Assembly (NCBI GenBank): GCA_963709355.1
Contig: CAVPVY010000005.1
Location: 1,922,001-1,986,000, forward strand
Source of the DNA: PLOWO2-12-38-17 sp963709355
GTDB lineage: Bacteria; Planctomycetota; Brocadiia; Brocadiales; Brocadiaceae
Reading direction: 5' to 3'
Length of the DNA stretch: 64,000 bases
The first letter of the stretch is position 1. Every line of letters starts with the position of its first letter. A program made the position numbers and the translations under genes. Of this stretch, positions 43,903 to 54,070 are shown piece by piece. Under the pieces are notes generated by a model. The model was not told the origin of the DNA. It made no database searches and saw only the letters and a list, made by a program, of their open reading frames with translations.

Positions 43903-44892
43903 TTATGGCACTCCAACATTATCAAATATCTTCTGGACTATATCTTCAGGAGTCATTTCCTCGGCTTCAGCTTCGTACGTTATAATCACGCGATGTCTGA
44001 GGACGTCCATTCCGATGGATTTTACATCCTGAGGGGTTACGAACCCCCTGCCTTTAACAAATGCATGCGCCTTTGCTGCAAGCGCAAGATATATGGTTGC
44101 ACGCGGTGATGCACCATACTCAATGAATTCTTTCAGCTTAAGGTTGTATGCTTTAGGGTCCCTTGTTGCAAATATAATATCAATAATATAATCTTTAATT
44201 TTATCATCAATATAGATTTCATCAACCAAGGCGCGTAAACGTAAAATATCCTCTGGTCTGACTAAGGGATTTATCGTTATATCCTTCTTTGTTGATGCCA
44301 TACGCTCCATAATCTCACGTTCCTCTTTTTTATCGGGGTAAGTAATTTTCAGCTTAAACATAAAGCGGTCTACCTGTGCCTCTGGCAAAGGATAGGTTCC
44401 TTCATGCTCTATTGGATTTTGAGTAGCCAGCACAAGAAATGGATCTTCCAATTTAAACGTTTGATCCCCGATTGTTACCTGCCTGTCCTGCATCGCCTCA
44501 AGAAGTGCGCTTTGCACCTTTGCAGGGGCACGGTTAATTTCATCTGCAAGCACTATGTTTGTAAAAATAGGTCCTTTTCGCACTGTGAAATCACCATTTT
44601 TAGGATTATAAATAAGCGTTCCAATCAAATCTGCAGGGAGCAAATCAGGAGTAAATTGTATCCTCTGGAAACCTGCATGCATAGCCTTTGCTAAAGTCAT
44701 AATTGACATTGTCTTTGCCAATCCTGGCACACCTTCAAGTAACACATGTCCGTTTGAAAGGATGCCAATTAACAATCTCTCTATTAAATATTTTTGTCCA
44801 ACAATCACCTTGCCAACTTCATACATAACAGCGTTAACAAGGTCGCTTTCCTTTTTTATCTTTTCAGTAATCTTTTTAATGTCCGGTTCCAT
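43903..44892 (-). CDS. MoxR family AAA+ ATPase
   Basis: Walker A is LLEGVPGLAKTMSIMTLA, Walker B is NIVLADEINRAPAKVQSALL, and sensor 1 is PFLVLATQNPIEHEGTYPLP; a helical lid domain with DILRLRALVDEIYIDDKIKD follows. The ATG at 44892 sits five bases after GGAGG, so I prefer it to the GTG at 44904 with which the open frame begins. As the first gene of the ten-gene minus-strand operon it is nearest the promoter. MoxR proteins use ATP to remodel partner complexes together with VWA proteins. Confidence 0.92.
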   Translation of the reverse strand: MEPDIKKITEKIKKESDLVNAVMYEVGKVIVGQKYLIERLLIGILSNGHVLLEGVPGLAKTMSIMTLAKAMHAGFQRIQFTPDLLPADLIGTLIYNPKNGDFTVRKGPIFTNIVLADEINRAPAKVQSALLEAMQDRQVTIGDQTFKLEDPFLVLATQNPIEHEGTYPLPEAQVDRFMFKLKITYPDKKEEREIMERMASTKKDITINPLVRPEDILRLRALVDEIYIDDKIKDYIIDIIFATRDPKAYNLKLKEFIEYGASPRATIYLALAAKAHAFVKGRGFVTPQDVKSIGMDVLRHRVIITYEAEAEEMTPEDIVQKIFDNVGVP

Positions 44893-45353
44893 TAATACCT
44901 CCACTGCAAACTATGGTTTCCTGAATATACTCAACAATTCAATATATAATTTTAGAATTTAACAAAAAACAATCCACGTTTTGTTCCATTTAATAACACA
45001 ATAAATATTTCACTTTAAACATTGAACAATAAGATATCTGAAAATACAAAATATTCAGTTACACATCATTATCAGATTTATTGAATATTGTATAAACCTT
45101 CATCATAGACAAAATAAAAATAGACTATAAGAAATGGATATTATATTATCTTATAGGCCAAAATAAAGCATATAGTTATACTGTCTTCTAAAAACACGAA
45201 TTTTCAATCATTATCGAAGACGGTTTCAATTTTGTCTAGACCGAATCCATTATCAGGTTAAATATAAAACATACATTTTGAGCAACTGAAACTAAAGCTA
45301 TTGGGAAAGCTGCTAAAAGAATATTATAACAATTAAATCATGGGAGAACATTG
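44893..45353. other. Divergent intergenic region, no gene seen
   Basis: About 460 very AT-rich bases separate moxR from the plus-strand patatin gene. I see no open frame, RNA gene or convincing repeat. Promoters for both flanking units must lie here, but no clear -35/-10 pair stood out. Confidence 0.5.
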
Positions 45354-46756
45354 ATGAAAGAGAGACTCCATTTTCTCACCATATGTGTAAGTATTCTTAC
45401 TGCTGTTTATTTTATTTCAGGTTGTGTCCATTACCCTGTCAATAAACCCCTCACAACGGTAGACCCTAACAGTGGCTATCGTGGAAAGTTAAAGGAACCT
45501 GAGCCTGGAAATTCTGATGAACTGATTTTATACCTTACATTTTCTGGTGGCGGTACACGGGCTTCTGCATTTTCCTATGGTGTCCTTGAAGAACTGAGAA
45601 ATACAGAAGTAACCATAAACGGCCAAAAACAAATGCTTCTCAATCAAGTCGATGCTATTTCTGGTGTATCGGGAGGTAGTTTCACTGCTGTGTACTACGG
45701 TCTCTTTGGTGACCGTATCTTTGATGATTTTGAGCAAAAATTCCTGAAAAAAAACGTGCAGGGCGGCCTTATTCGCAGGTTGTTATTAAGGCCAGACAAC
45801 TGGGTGCGACTCTCCTCGCCTTTTTTTCAACGGAGCGACCTTGCTGCGGAATATTACGATAAGATTCTTTTTGAGAAGAAAACCTTTCGTGATATGGCAG
45901 CAAGCGAAAGGCCCCATGATCAGTATTAACGCAACGGATATGGTAACGGGTATACGAATTGCATTTAATCAGGATGCATTTGATGTAATCTGTTCTGATT
46001 TATCCAGTTATTCTGTTGCACGTGCAGTAACAGCCTCATCTGCAGTACCCGTTGTCCTCACGCCCATTACTCTTCGTAATTACTCCAACGATTGCGATTT
46101 TAAACTCCCTGAAGAAATAGAGAGGATTCGGAGGGAGCATGATATTTCGTCACGGTCATTTCATCAGGTGAGCAATTTAGATACCCTATCAGGATTCTGT
46201 GAAGCATAAATATATCCATCTCGTTGATGGTGGAGTTTCTGACAATCTTGGATTGAGGGCTGCACTTGACAAGCTACTTATTTTGGGGGGTGTCTGGAAT
46301 ACGCTTAAATATATGAAACTCGAAAATACCCATAAGGTGGTTTTTATTGTTGTTAATGCAGAGACTGAAGTGAGCAGCCATTGGAGTCTCCTGGGGAAGG
46401 CCCCTACTATATCCGCAATGTTTGGTGCATATTCTTCAGTATCTGTTACGAGATATAATTACGAGACCGTTATGTTGCTGAGGGAGAGTTTCCGCCGATG
46501 GACGGAAGAAGTCCAGAAGAACAGGTGCGGGGACGGCCCGATATCAACGGAACCTGGCGGATGTGGAGATATCAAATTTTATTTCGTTGAGATCAAGTTT
46601 GATGCATTAAAAGATGAGGCCGAACGTCACTATTTCAAGAGTATGCCAACATCGTTTAAATTGTCCGGTGAACAGGTCGATAAACTGCGTGACGCCGCGC
46701 ACAGAATACTTGCCGAGTCTGACGAATTTCAGCAGCTTTTGGCAGATTTAAAATAA
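45354..46756 (+). pseudogene. Patatin-like phospholipase lipoprotein, two frameshifts
   Basis: GGGAG lies before the ATG. The first frame gives a lipoprotein signal (ISTAVYF-type helix ending FISGC), the oxyanion LTFSGGGTRASAFSYG and the nucleophile elbow ISGVSGGSFTAV. An extra C in a C4 run near 45915 shifts the frame to PMISINATDMVTGIRIAFNQ and VTASSAVPVVLTPI. A second shift near 46190 leads to KHKYIHLVDGGVSDNLGLRA with the catalytic Asp, and to the C-terminus at 46756. All catalytic parts are present, so repair of two indels would restore it. Either a recent pseudogene or read errors. Confidence 0.82.
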
Positions 46757-46838
46757 AAGAAAAGAGGGATAAGGTGAAAGTCCGCAATAGGACTACCAGG
46801 CGTCATGAATCTTATTTTATTATAAAGGAAGAATTGTT

Positions 46839-48203
46839 ATGAACATATTTTGGAAATCATGCGTAATAATCGTAATATTGATTATAATAATGACGTTGTC
46901 CGGCGCAGGTGCGGAGGAAACAAGGTCTGCTGTGGACGTACCCAAAGAGAATGTGCAGGAATCGGTAACAGCAACCAATCAACCCACCGGAGAAATGCCC
47001 CGACTGGTTCCCTGGCTCGATTATACTGGTGACTTTTGGCACAGGGAGGGTCTGACAGGAGATTGGGGAGGCACCCGTCAGCAGTTGATGGACAAGGGCA
47101 TTCGATTTGATGTAAGCCTAATCCAGACCCTCCAAGGGAACTGGGCGGGCGGAACCGATTATGATTATCCTTACCAGGGGAACGTTAGGTATGGTATACA
47201 GCTTGACACCGGCAAGGCGGGTTTGTGGCCGGGCGGCTTGTTCGTTGCTCGCGGAGAAACCCGGTACGGAAACAGCAATAACCTCAATACCGGGGGGCTG
47301 CTTCCAGTCAATACGGCATCACTCTTCCCCGTGCCGGAAAAGGACGTTACTGCGCTGACAGATCTCTATTATATGCAATTCCTGGCACCCTGGGTCGGCG
47401 TTATGGCCGGAAAGATGTCTCTGCGTGAAACGAACGTCTTTGCAAGTAATGAGACCGATCAATTCATGAATACTGCATTCAACTTCAACCCCGCCTTGGC
47501 AACCACGGTTCCGATAGACGCACTGGGTGGAAGTGTCATCCTTAGACCAACCGAATGGCTTACGATACCTACTATGGTGTTCGATTCCGAAGGGACGGCA
47601 GACCACAGCGGATTCGATACGGTCTTTGAACGGGGTACTACTGTTTTCCAGCAGGCAATAATTGAAATTAAACCATTCGGACTTGCTGGCCACCAGCGTA
47701 TCGGTTGGACCTGGAGCGACAGGAGCCGCATCCAGTTCGAACAGAACCCATGGGAGGTTATCGGGGCCATCATCACCGAATCAACCGCAGGGTTAGAACG
47801 GAAGGGTCACGACTGGTCGTTCTTATATGACTTCGATCAGTACCTGTACATGGTTACAGGAAAGCAAGACCGGGGATTTGGGCTGTTTGGCCGATTCGGA
47901 TTAACAAATGGTGAGGTGAACCCGGTTCAGGAGTTTTACAGCATCGGACTCGGTGGGAAGGGACTTGTACCAAAGCGTGACAACGACAGTTTTGGTGTCG
48001 GTTATTACTACCTGTCCATTAGTGACAAACTCCCCCGAGTCATCGAAAGCCGGACCCAGGAGGAACAAGGCATGGAACTCTACTACAACATTGCCATAAC
48101 CCCATGGCTTCACATTACACCCGATCTGCAAATTATCGAGCCTGTCAGCGGCAGAGTTGATACGACGGTAGTGGCGGGCGTACGGATGAAGATCGACTTC
48201 TGA
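46839..48203 (+). CDS. OprB-family carbohydrate porin
   Basis: AAGGAAG precedes the ATG. The signal peptide (ILIIIMTLSGAGA) is followed by a linker and the OprB-type opening WHREGLTGDWGGTRQQLMDK and GIRFDVSLIQTLQGNWAGG. Further barrel strands include DLYYMQFLAPWVGVMAGKMS and FGLFGRFGLTNGEVNPVQEF; the protein ends AGVRMKIDF, with the terminal Phe expected of outer-membrane barrels. Length 454. Base composition is more GC-rich than the Dnd or Bat regions. It might import a sugar or another small solute. Confidence 0.88.
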   Translation: MNIFWKSCVIIVILIIIMTLSGAGAEETRSAVDVPKENVQESVTATNQPTGEMPRLVPWLDYTGDFWHREGLTGDWGGTRQQLMDKGIRFDVSLIQTLQGNWAGGTDYDYPYQGNVRYGIQLDTGKAGLWPGGLFVARGETRYGNSNNLNTGGLLPVNTASLFPVPEKDVTALTDLYYMQFLAPWVGVMAGKMSLRETNVFASNETDQFMNTAFNFNPALATTVPIDALGGSVILRPTEWLTIPTMVFDSEGTADHSGFDTVFERGTTVFQQAIIEIKPFGLAGHQRIGWTWSDRSRIQFEQNPWEVIGAIITESTAGLERKGHDWSFLYDFDQYLYMVTGKQDRGFGLFGRFGLTNGEVNPVQEFYSIGLGGKGLVPKRDNDSFGVGYYYLSISDKLPRVIESRTQEEQGMELYYNIAITPWLHITPDLQIIEPVSGRVDTTVVAGVRMKIDF

Positions 48204-48333
48204 GAACAGAAGAATAACGGAACACTTTTCACCAGAAAAGCAATATCCTGATCATTATGATGTCCACGTAAGAAGAGAATCATAAAAAAGGCCAATTCTT
48301 AAAATAACTGAATAGTTAAAGGATGAGGTGTTT

Positions 48334-48911
48334 ATGGCAAAAGAACACACACACGATGAAAAGGAACGCTTAAAACATTCCATCGAATTGGCAACAGCAA
48401 TCATTATTTCTCTGTCAACTATAGCTTCGGCATGGTGCGCATATCAGGCAACACTATGGGGAGGAATTCAGACATTTCGACTCAGTGAGGTGAATGCCCG
48501 GGGCGTAAGAGTTTAGAACAAACCATACGTGCCGAACAAATGCGCACGATTGATGGAATACTCTTTATAGAGTACCTCAAAGGCAAAGAACGCCACAAGG
48601 ATTTCCTTGCAGATTTTTTTTATAAGCGTTTCAGACCAGAAGCAAAGCGGGCAACCGATGCATGGCTTGCCACCAACCCATTCCAGAATCCCCGATTCAA
48701 GTCTGTGGACTTTTCCGATCCTGTTTATAATAACGTCAGCGAACTCATCGTGACCTGCCATGAATCCCCAGCAATTGCTATGCTAGACGATCTTACCGGC
48801 AAAGAAATTTATGTCCGGCAGTCCAGCAGTTACTTCGAAAGCCTGCAGCGCCTGAACGAGTCGTTTCGAAAATCAGGGAAAACGGAGACGAGATTTGGAT
48901 TTTACTATTAA
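48334..48911 (+). pseudogene. Small membrane-anchored protein, split by a frameshift
   Basis: The first frame gives AKEHTHDEKERLKHSIELAT followed by one membrane helix (AIIISLSTIASAWCAYQATL) and WGGIQTFRLSEVNARG, then a stop at 48516. In another frame the protein continues KSLEQTIRAEQMRTIDGILF, DFFYKRFRPEAKRATDAWLA and TNPFQNPRFKSVDF. The TAWCAYQAxxWGG and FRPEAKxAxDAWLATxPxxNP pieces belong to one family of short membrane proteins in bacteria, whose function I do not know. The frameshift lies near 48508. Confidence 0.7.
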
Positions 48912-49021
48912 TGTTAGTGAATTTTAAACTGGTAGCCATACCCTTTATGCGCAGACTTTAGTCTGCAATTACCTAGTGTTGTTGCCAAAGGTAAGTAATT
49001 TAAAGGAAGAAGGTGGTTTAT

Positions 49022-49425
49022 ATGCCGTTAACAGTCATCGAGTCATAGGGTAAACTCATAAGCGTCAAGATAACGGGTGAATTAAAAAAGGCAGAATCGG
49101 ATCGGATACAAGCAGTTGCCACAGAATTTATTAAAAGGAAGGAAAGATTAAAGATACTGGTGTTCCTGGAGAACTTCCTCGGATGGGAACGAGGCGCTGT
49201 TGGGAAAGTGTGACTTTTCAATTAGAACATGACAGAGATATTGAAAAAATCGCCATCGTTGGAGATGAGAAATGAAGGAACTTAGCCCTGGCTTTTACCG
49301 GGAAACCTTTCCGGCCAGTTGAAATAGAGTACTTTACTCCTTCACAACCCTACAAGGCGCGTGTCTGGATTGCATTAGCGAAAGTATCCTCATTTCCGCT
49401 TGTTTTAACACGTCATTTGTGTTAA
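49022..49425 (+). pseudogene. SpoIIAA-like (STAS) protein, decayed
   Basis: A GGAAGAAGGTGG site precedes an ATG giving MPLTVIES, then TAG where Glu is expected, then GKLISVKITGELKKAESDRI, KERLKILVFLENFLGWERGA, and, after a shift near 49205, TFQLEHDRDIEKIAIVGDEK and PVEIEYFTPSQPYKARVWIA. This is the SpoIIAA-like domain of small cytosolic proteins. One nonsense substitution plus at least two frameshifts indicate real decay. Confidence 0.75.
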
Positions 49426-49489
49426 TAATAAAAAGACGAAAATAGGATCTATGTAATTTTTGGAGGTGCTTTTTAACAGCATAACGAGT

Positions 49490-50467
49490 ATGAAAACAGC
49501 AGTATCTTTTTCCATTAGCTTCTTATTAGCCGTATATCTTTTATTTACTGTTCATCGTACTCTCGCAAGCGAGTGGGATATAGGGGAACACGTAGAAGAA
49601 TTTGATAAATGTGATAGTGTAATACTTCATTATGATGGTAAGACGTGGAATCATATGTTTCATGGGTTCGATATGTGGCTCAATGATATCTATGGGTTCG
49701 CTTCCAATGATATTTTTACGGTAGGTGAACAGGGCACTATTCTGCATTACGACGGACAATCATGGACAAAGCAAAAAAGCCCCACTACGCGGAGATTAAA
49801 CAGAATCTGGGGCAGCAGCCGAAAAGATATCTATGTTTGCGGCGACTTTGGCACCATGCTTCATTTCAACGGCATGGAATGGAAAGAATATGACACTACT
49901 ATGGTTGACTGGTGCAGGGGTATCTGGGGTTTCGATGAAAAACATATCTTTGTTACCGGTAATTTGGGCAAGGTATTCCGGTACGATGGAGAGAAGTGGC
50001 TAGAGCGAACGATTGGTACCATGGATTCATTGTATGACATTAGCGGTACTAGTATGAAAAATGTTTATGCAGTGGGTGAGTATGGTACTGTCGTTTACTA
50101 CGATGGCAAGAATCTGAATAATCTTAAGAAATTTACGAGAAGAACACTCACCAGTGTATGGACGTTAGACTCAAATAGTGTATACGTTGTTGGTGCGGAT
50201 GGCCTTATTTTCCATTATGATGGATCAAAATGGACACGACATATGAGTGGAACTACTCACTGGCTGAGAAGGATATGGGCTATCGATGCCCAAAATATCT
50301 TTGTTGTAGGGGAACATGCTACGATCCTTTATTACGACGGAAAAACATGGAAGACACAAAAAAGTGGCACGAATTATTTTTTTTCAGGTATATGGGGGGA
50401 TAGAAGAGATAATGTGTATGTCGTTGGAGTCAATCCGAAGTGGCGTTACGATCATTTAACACATTAA
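49490..50467 (+). CDS. Secreted beta-propeller protein
   Basis: I take the ATG at 49490, which begins a signal peptide (MKTAVSFSISFLLAVYLLFT); the frame opens 30 bases earlier without a plausible leader. The mature protein is about seven repeats of roughly 40 residues with the pattern W-G....D-I-F-V-V-G-E.G-T-I-L-H-Y-D-G..W (for example DIFTVGEQGTILHYDGQSW and NIFVVGEHATILYYDGKTW). This is typical of seven-bladed propellers related to photosystem-assembly-factor-like or BNR-type repeats. No catalytic residues stand out; it may bind a ligand or scaffold in the periplasm. Confidence 0.75.
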   Translation: MKTAVSFSISFLLAVYLLFTVHRTLASEWDIGEHVEEFDKCDSVILHYDGKTWNHMFHGFDMWLNDIYGFASNDIFTVGEQGTILHYDGQSWTKQKSPTTRRLNRIWGSSRKDIYVCGDFGTMLHFNGMEWKEYDTTMVDWCRGIWGFDEKHIFVTGNLGKVFRYDGEKWLERTIGTMDSLYDISGTSMKNVYAVGEYGTVVYYDGKNLNNLKKFTRRTLTSVWTLDSNSVYVVGADGLIFHYDGSKWTRHMSGTTHWLRRIWAIDAQNIFVVGEHATILYYDGKTWKTQKSGTNYFFSGIWGDRRDNVYVVGVNPKWRYDHLTH

Positions 50468-50855
50468 TAGTATTGAGACAAATCTAACTCAGGCATGATA
50501 AGAAATGCCACGATTTAGAAAATATGCGTTGCACCGAAGCATAAAAAAGCTATAGTATTCAACCACCGAACTTTCAAGCCACTGGCAGAACCGGCAAGGG
50601 CTCAAATGACCTTGATCAGTTCAACGAGTTCCTCGGGATGCTGAAAAAATTAAAAAACTTGTATTCTTCTGATATTTTTGTTCCATTGAAGATTTAAAAG
50701 GAAAAGGCAAGTCCCTATTATCAGGATTAGACAGGGAATCAAATAAATTTATAGTAAAACCAGTAGGTAATGTAGAACAGGAGGTTACGATACGAAAAAT
50801 ATTATAGGTGGAACAGGAAACGTTATATTAAAGAAATGACATAGGGAGGAAACCA
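50468..50855. other. Gap with scattered coding-like remnants
   Basis: Short pieces such as DLDQFNEFLGMLKKLKNLYS and KGKSLLSGLDRESNKFIVKP are readable in different frames, separated by stops. They look like remains of one or two genes that I cannot identify. No intact gene is present. Confidence 0.35.
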
Positions 50856-51347
50856 ATGAATACAAAATGTAAAAATAAACTCTTTTGGATGGGATTTGTT
50901 GCAATCATTACATGTGCCGTTACTGCGTCCGCACAGGACAAACCGGCGGACAACATGCAAATAGTCGTCGAGAAGGTACGCGCTGACAAGAAGCTCCTTG
51001 TTGCGGACAACATGCAGCTCACGGAGACCGAAGCAAAGGCCTTCTGGCCTGTCTATAATAAATATCAGGATGAATTGTTCCTTATTCGCGTACGTAGCTC
51101 GAAATTGATCAACGACTATAGGGATGCCTATGACAAGATGACAAATGATACCGCGAAGAAGCTGCTTGATGAGTACCTGACCATCGAGTCCCTGACGCTG
51201 AAGCTCCGCAAGGCATATCTCTCCAGGTTCCGTGAAGTATTGCCAGAGGTCAAGGTTGTACGTTACTACCAGATAGAGAACAAGATCCAGGCGGCGCTGA
51301 TTTATGAAGTTGCTGCAAGCATACCTCTCGTAAAAACGGATAAATAA
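50856..51347 (+). CDS. Periplasmic helical protein of unknown function
   Basis: GGGAGGAAACC precedes the ATG. The signal peptide ends TASAQD. The mature 135 residues are alpha-helical: VEKVRADKKLLVADNMQLTE, TEAKAFWPVYNKYQDELFLI, LDEYLTIESLTLKLRKAYLS. The LTEtEAkaFWpvYnkYq phrase resembles Spy/CpxP-like or LTxxQ-type periplasmic proteins, though the double motif is not clear. It is followed 24 bases later by the SYLF gene and may share its transcript. Confidence 0.7.
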   Translation: MNTKCKNKLFWMGFVAIITCAVTASAQDKPADNMQIVVEKVRADKKLLVADNMQLTETEAKAFWPVYNKYQDELFLIRVRSSKLINDYRDAYDKMTNDTAKKLLDEYLTIESLTLKLRKAYLSRFREVLPEVKVVRYYQIENKIQAALIYEVAASIPLVKTDK

Positions 51348-51371
51348 TCATTCAAAAAGGAGAATACGACC

Positions 51372-51929
51372 ATGAGATACGTTCATTTGAAAGTTATTCT
51401 TTTAATGCTTGCATTCAGTGCAGGCATATGCACGGGTGCAAATCCTGCCGGAGCAGCTAGTGCTGAAAAAATTGACCGTAATGCCCAAAGCACCCTGGAG
51501 CAATTGTATTTGAAATCTCCTGCAGCTAAAGCGTTGGAAGAAAAGGCGAGTGGCATTCTCGTCTTTCCGAGCGTTGTCAAAGGGGGATTTATTGTGGGTG
51601 GACAATTTGGTGAGGGCGCACTCCTTAAGGATGGAAATACTGCCGGATATTACAATACCGTTCAAGCTTCGTATGGCCTGCAAGCCGGCATACAAAAATA
51701 TGGGTACGTGCTGTTTTTCATGAGCGACTCTGCGATGAGTTGGCTCGATAAGAGTGCCGGATGGGAGCTTGGTGTTGGCCCGAACATCGTAGTTGTGGAT
51801 GTTGGTGCAGCCAAGGCGGCAACAACCACAACTTTACAATCACAGATATATGCGTTTTTCATCAATCAGAAGGGCTTGATGGCAGGTCTTGGCCTGCAAG
51901 GCACAAAAGTCTCGAAAATAGATAAGTAA
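51372..51929 (+). CDS. SYLF-domain (Ysc84-like) lipid-binding protein
   Basis: AAAAGGAG precedes the ATG; the signal peptide ends ANPAGA. The SYLF domain spans residues 45-180: KASGILVFPSVVKGGFIVGG, FGEGALLKDGNTAGYYNTVQ, ASYGLQAGIQKYGYVLFFMS, and a C-terminal IYAFFINQKGLMAGLGLQGT. These proteins bind phosphoinositides in eukaryotes and probably lipids in the bacterial envelope. The domain is complete. Confidence 0.88.
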   Translation: MRYVHLKVILLMLAFSAGICTGANPAGAASAEKIDRNAQSTLEQLYLKSPAAKALEEKASGILVFPSVVKGGFIVGGQFGEGALLKDGNTAGYYNTVQASYGLQAGIQKYGYVLFFMSDSAMSWLDKSAGWELGVGPNIVVVDVGAAKAATTTTLQSQIYAFFINQKGLMAGLGLQGTKVSKIDK

Positions 51930-51976
51930 AAGAGTAGTAATCGAGGCAAGTTAAAAATCAAGAAGGAGGAAAAATT

Positions 51977-53935
51977 ATGAAAAGACTGGATTTTTTGATC
52001 ATTTTTTTGGTTGTGGCTCCTATGGTAATCGGTATTGTACAGTCAGGATACGCTGCCGAAACCATCACCACAGATGTCGGCACGCTCGACAAAGAAGCCG
52101 CCGAGAAGGTGTTCCCCAAACGTCCATATTCGCCTTACGCAGGCCGCAATTTCCCGACACGGCCGTTGTTCGGGGACACACACTTGCACACTTCTTTCTC
52201 GTTCGACGCGGGAACCTTCGGCTGCCGCCTCTCTCCTAAGGACGCATACCGCTTCGCCAGAGGCGATGAGATCGTGGCTTCCAGTGGCCAGAACGTAAAG
52301 CTTTCCCGTCCGCTTGATTTCCTTGTGGTGGCAGATCATTCCGACAATATGGGCTTCTTCCCGCAACTATTGAAGGGCGATCCCAAAATGTTGGCAGACC
52401 CGCAAGGTCGGAAGTGGTATGATATGATTCAATCTGGCAAGGGTGCGGAGGCTGCTCTCGAGATTATCACTAGCTTCACCAAAGGAGCATTTCCAAAGGC
52501 ACTGGAGTCTCTCCCCGGTACTGCCGCCTACCGCACAGCTTGGCGACAGATAATAGCAGCAGCGGACGAGGCGAACGACCCGGGTCGATTCACGGCCTTC
52601 ATCGGCTACGAGTGGACCTCGACCACCGCTGGCAACAACCTGCACCGAAATGTTATCTTCCGAGACAACAGCGCAAAGGCAGGACTGATTGAACCATTCA
52701 TCACGATGAAACCATATGGCAGCGATAATCCCCGCGACCTGTGGAGGTGGATGGCCGCCTATGAAGAAAAGACTGGAGGTGACGTGCTGGCGATTGCGCA
52801 CAACGGCAACCTGAGCAACGGACGGATGTTCCCGATCATTGAATCGTTCACCGGCAAGCCTATTGATCGAGAGTATGCCGAGACCCGTGCGAAGTGGGAA
52901 CGTCTCTATGAAGCCACACAGATCAAAGGTGACGGTGAGACACATCCATTTCTTTCTCCCAACGACGAGTTTTCAAACTTCGAACGGTGGGACAAGTGTA
53001 ACCTGGGTTTCAGCGAAGCAAAGAAGCCTGAGATGTTAGAGTTCGAATATGCCCGCTCAGCGCTCAAGAACGGTCTCAAGATCGAGAAAGAACTCGGCGT
53101 TAATCCTTACAAGTTTGGCATGATCGGTTCGACGGATGCACATACCGGTCTTGCCGCAGTCGAAGAGGAGAATTTTTTTGGGAAAACCTCCAGTTCAGAA
53201 CCATCTTCGACCCGCGCTACTCATCCGTTCATAAATACGGAAAAGGCCACCATCATGGGTTGGGAACAGACCTCTTCCGGCTATGCAGCGGTGTGGGCGA
53301 CTGAGAACACACGCGAATCGCTCTTTGACGCCATGGAGCGCCGCGAGACCTACGCCACCACCGGCCCTCGCATGATCGTACGGTTTTTCGGTAGCTGGGA
53401 CTTTGAGGCGAAGGATGCACAGACCCGCAACCCGGGTGCCCTTGGCTATCGGAGGGGTGTGCCCATGGGTGGAGACCTGCGTGAAGCTCCTGAGGGCAAG
53501 ATGCCGACCTTCCTCGTTGCCGCGCTCAAAGACCCTATAGGTGCCAACCTTGACCGCATCCAGATTATCAAGGGATGGCTTGGTGCAAAAGGTGAATTGC
53601 ACGAGAAAATTTACGACGTTGTCTGGGGCGATGCAGACAAACGCAAACCCGATCCCAAAACTGGAAAGATTCCTCTGGTGGGAAACACGGTTGATGTCCA
53701 AAATGCAACATGGACAAACACGATTGGTGATCCGGAGTTGATTACCGTATGGAAGGATCCAGACTTTGACCCAGCGCTCAGGGCGTTCTATTACGCCAGG
53801 GTGATTGAGATTCCAACCCCTCGATGGACGGCGTATGACGCAAAGTATTTCGGCATCAAGATGCCGAAGGAAGTTCCCATGACGACGACCGAGCGTGCTT
53901 ACACCTCGCCGATCTGGTATACGCCGGGGAAGTGA
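51977..53935 (+). CDS. DUF3604 family secreted PHP-like protein
   Basis: GAAGGAGG precedes the ATG. After a signal peptide (residues 1-27) comes the DUF3604 head FPTRPLFGDTHLHTSFSFDA with a metal-binding H-x-H, followed by LDFLVVADHSDNMGFFP, FTAFIGYEWTSTTAGNNLHR, VLAIAHNGNLSNGRMFP, FGMIGSTDAHTGLAAVEEEN and a long C-terminal region ending TTTERAYTSPIWYTPGK. These histidines and aspartates match a PHP-type metal site. The substrate is unknown. At 652 residues it is full length. It is the first of three genes with a PpiC-type and a HupE/UreJ-type gene. Confidence 0.88.
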   Translation: MKRLDFLIIFLVVAPMVIGIVQSGYAAETITTDVGTLDKEAAEKVFPKRPYSPYAGRNFPTRPLFGDTHLHTSFSFDAGTFGCRLSPKDAYRFARGDEIVASSGQNVKLSRPLDFLVVADHSDNMGFFPQLLKGDPKMLADPQGRKWYDMIQSGKGAEAALEIITSFTKGAFPKALESLPGTAAYRTAWRQIIAAADEANDPGRFTAFIGYEWTSTTAGNNLHRNVIFRDNSAKAGLIEPFITMKPYGSDNPRDLWRWMAAYEEKTGGDVLAIAHNGNLSNGRMFPIIESFTGKPIDREYAETRAKWERLYEATQIKGDGETHPFLSPNDEFSNFERWDKCNLGFSEAKKPEMLEFEYARSALKNGLKIEKELGVNPYKFGMIGSTDAHTGLAAVEEENFFGKTSSSEPSSTRATHPFINTEKATIMGWEQTSSGYAAVWATENTRESLFDAMERRETYATTGPRMIVRFFGSWDFEAKDAQTRNPGALGYRRGVPMGGDLREAPEGKMPTFLVAALKDPIGANLDRIQIIKGWLGAKGELHEKIYDVVWGDADKRKPDPKTGKIPLVGNTVDVQNATWTNTIGDPELITVWKDPDFDPALRAFYYARVIEIPTPRWTAYDAKYFGIKMPKEVPMTTTERAYTSPIWYTPGK

Positions 53936-53953
53936 AGTTTACATTGTGCGTAG

Positions 53954-53990
53954 GGTGGATTAAGGCGTTGTTTTTTACGCCGAATCCACC
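53954..53990. repeat. Inverted repeat after the DUF3604 gene
   Basis: GGTGGATT pairs with AATCCACC and, further in, GGCGT pairs with ACGCC around a T-rich loop. A T-run is only in the loop, so it may slow transcription or stabilise RNA rather than terminate it. Confidence 0.55.
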
Positions 53991-54070
53991 TTCAATATAC
54001 TGAATTTACATTTAAATATGGGATTTTAAATTTGTTTCAGGTTTTGGAATTTAATTAAAAAGGGTGATGC

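Noticed and set aside
46765..46805. GGTGAAAGTCCGC...GGACTACC resembling a group II intron or riboswitch piece
   Set aside because: Only a short hairpin; no further intron domains or reverse transcriptase nearby.
52043..52945. Two minus-strand frames (52043-52366, 52367-52945)
   Set aside because: Both are antisense to the DUF3604 gene; GC-rich codons give long open shadows.
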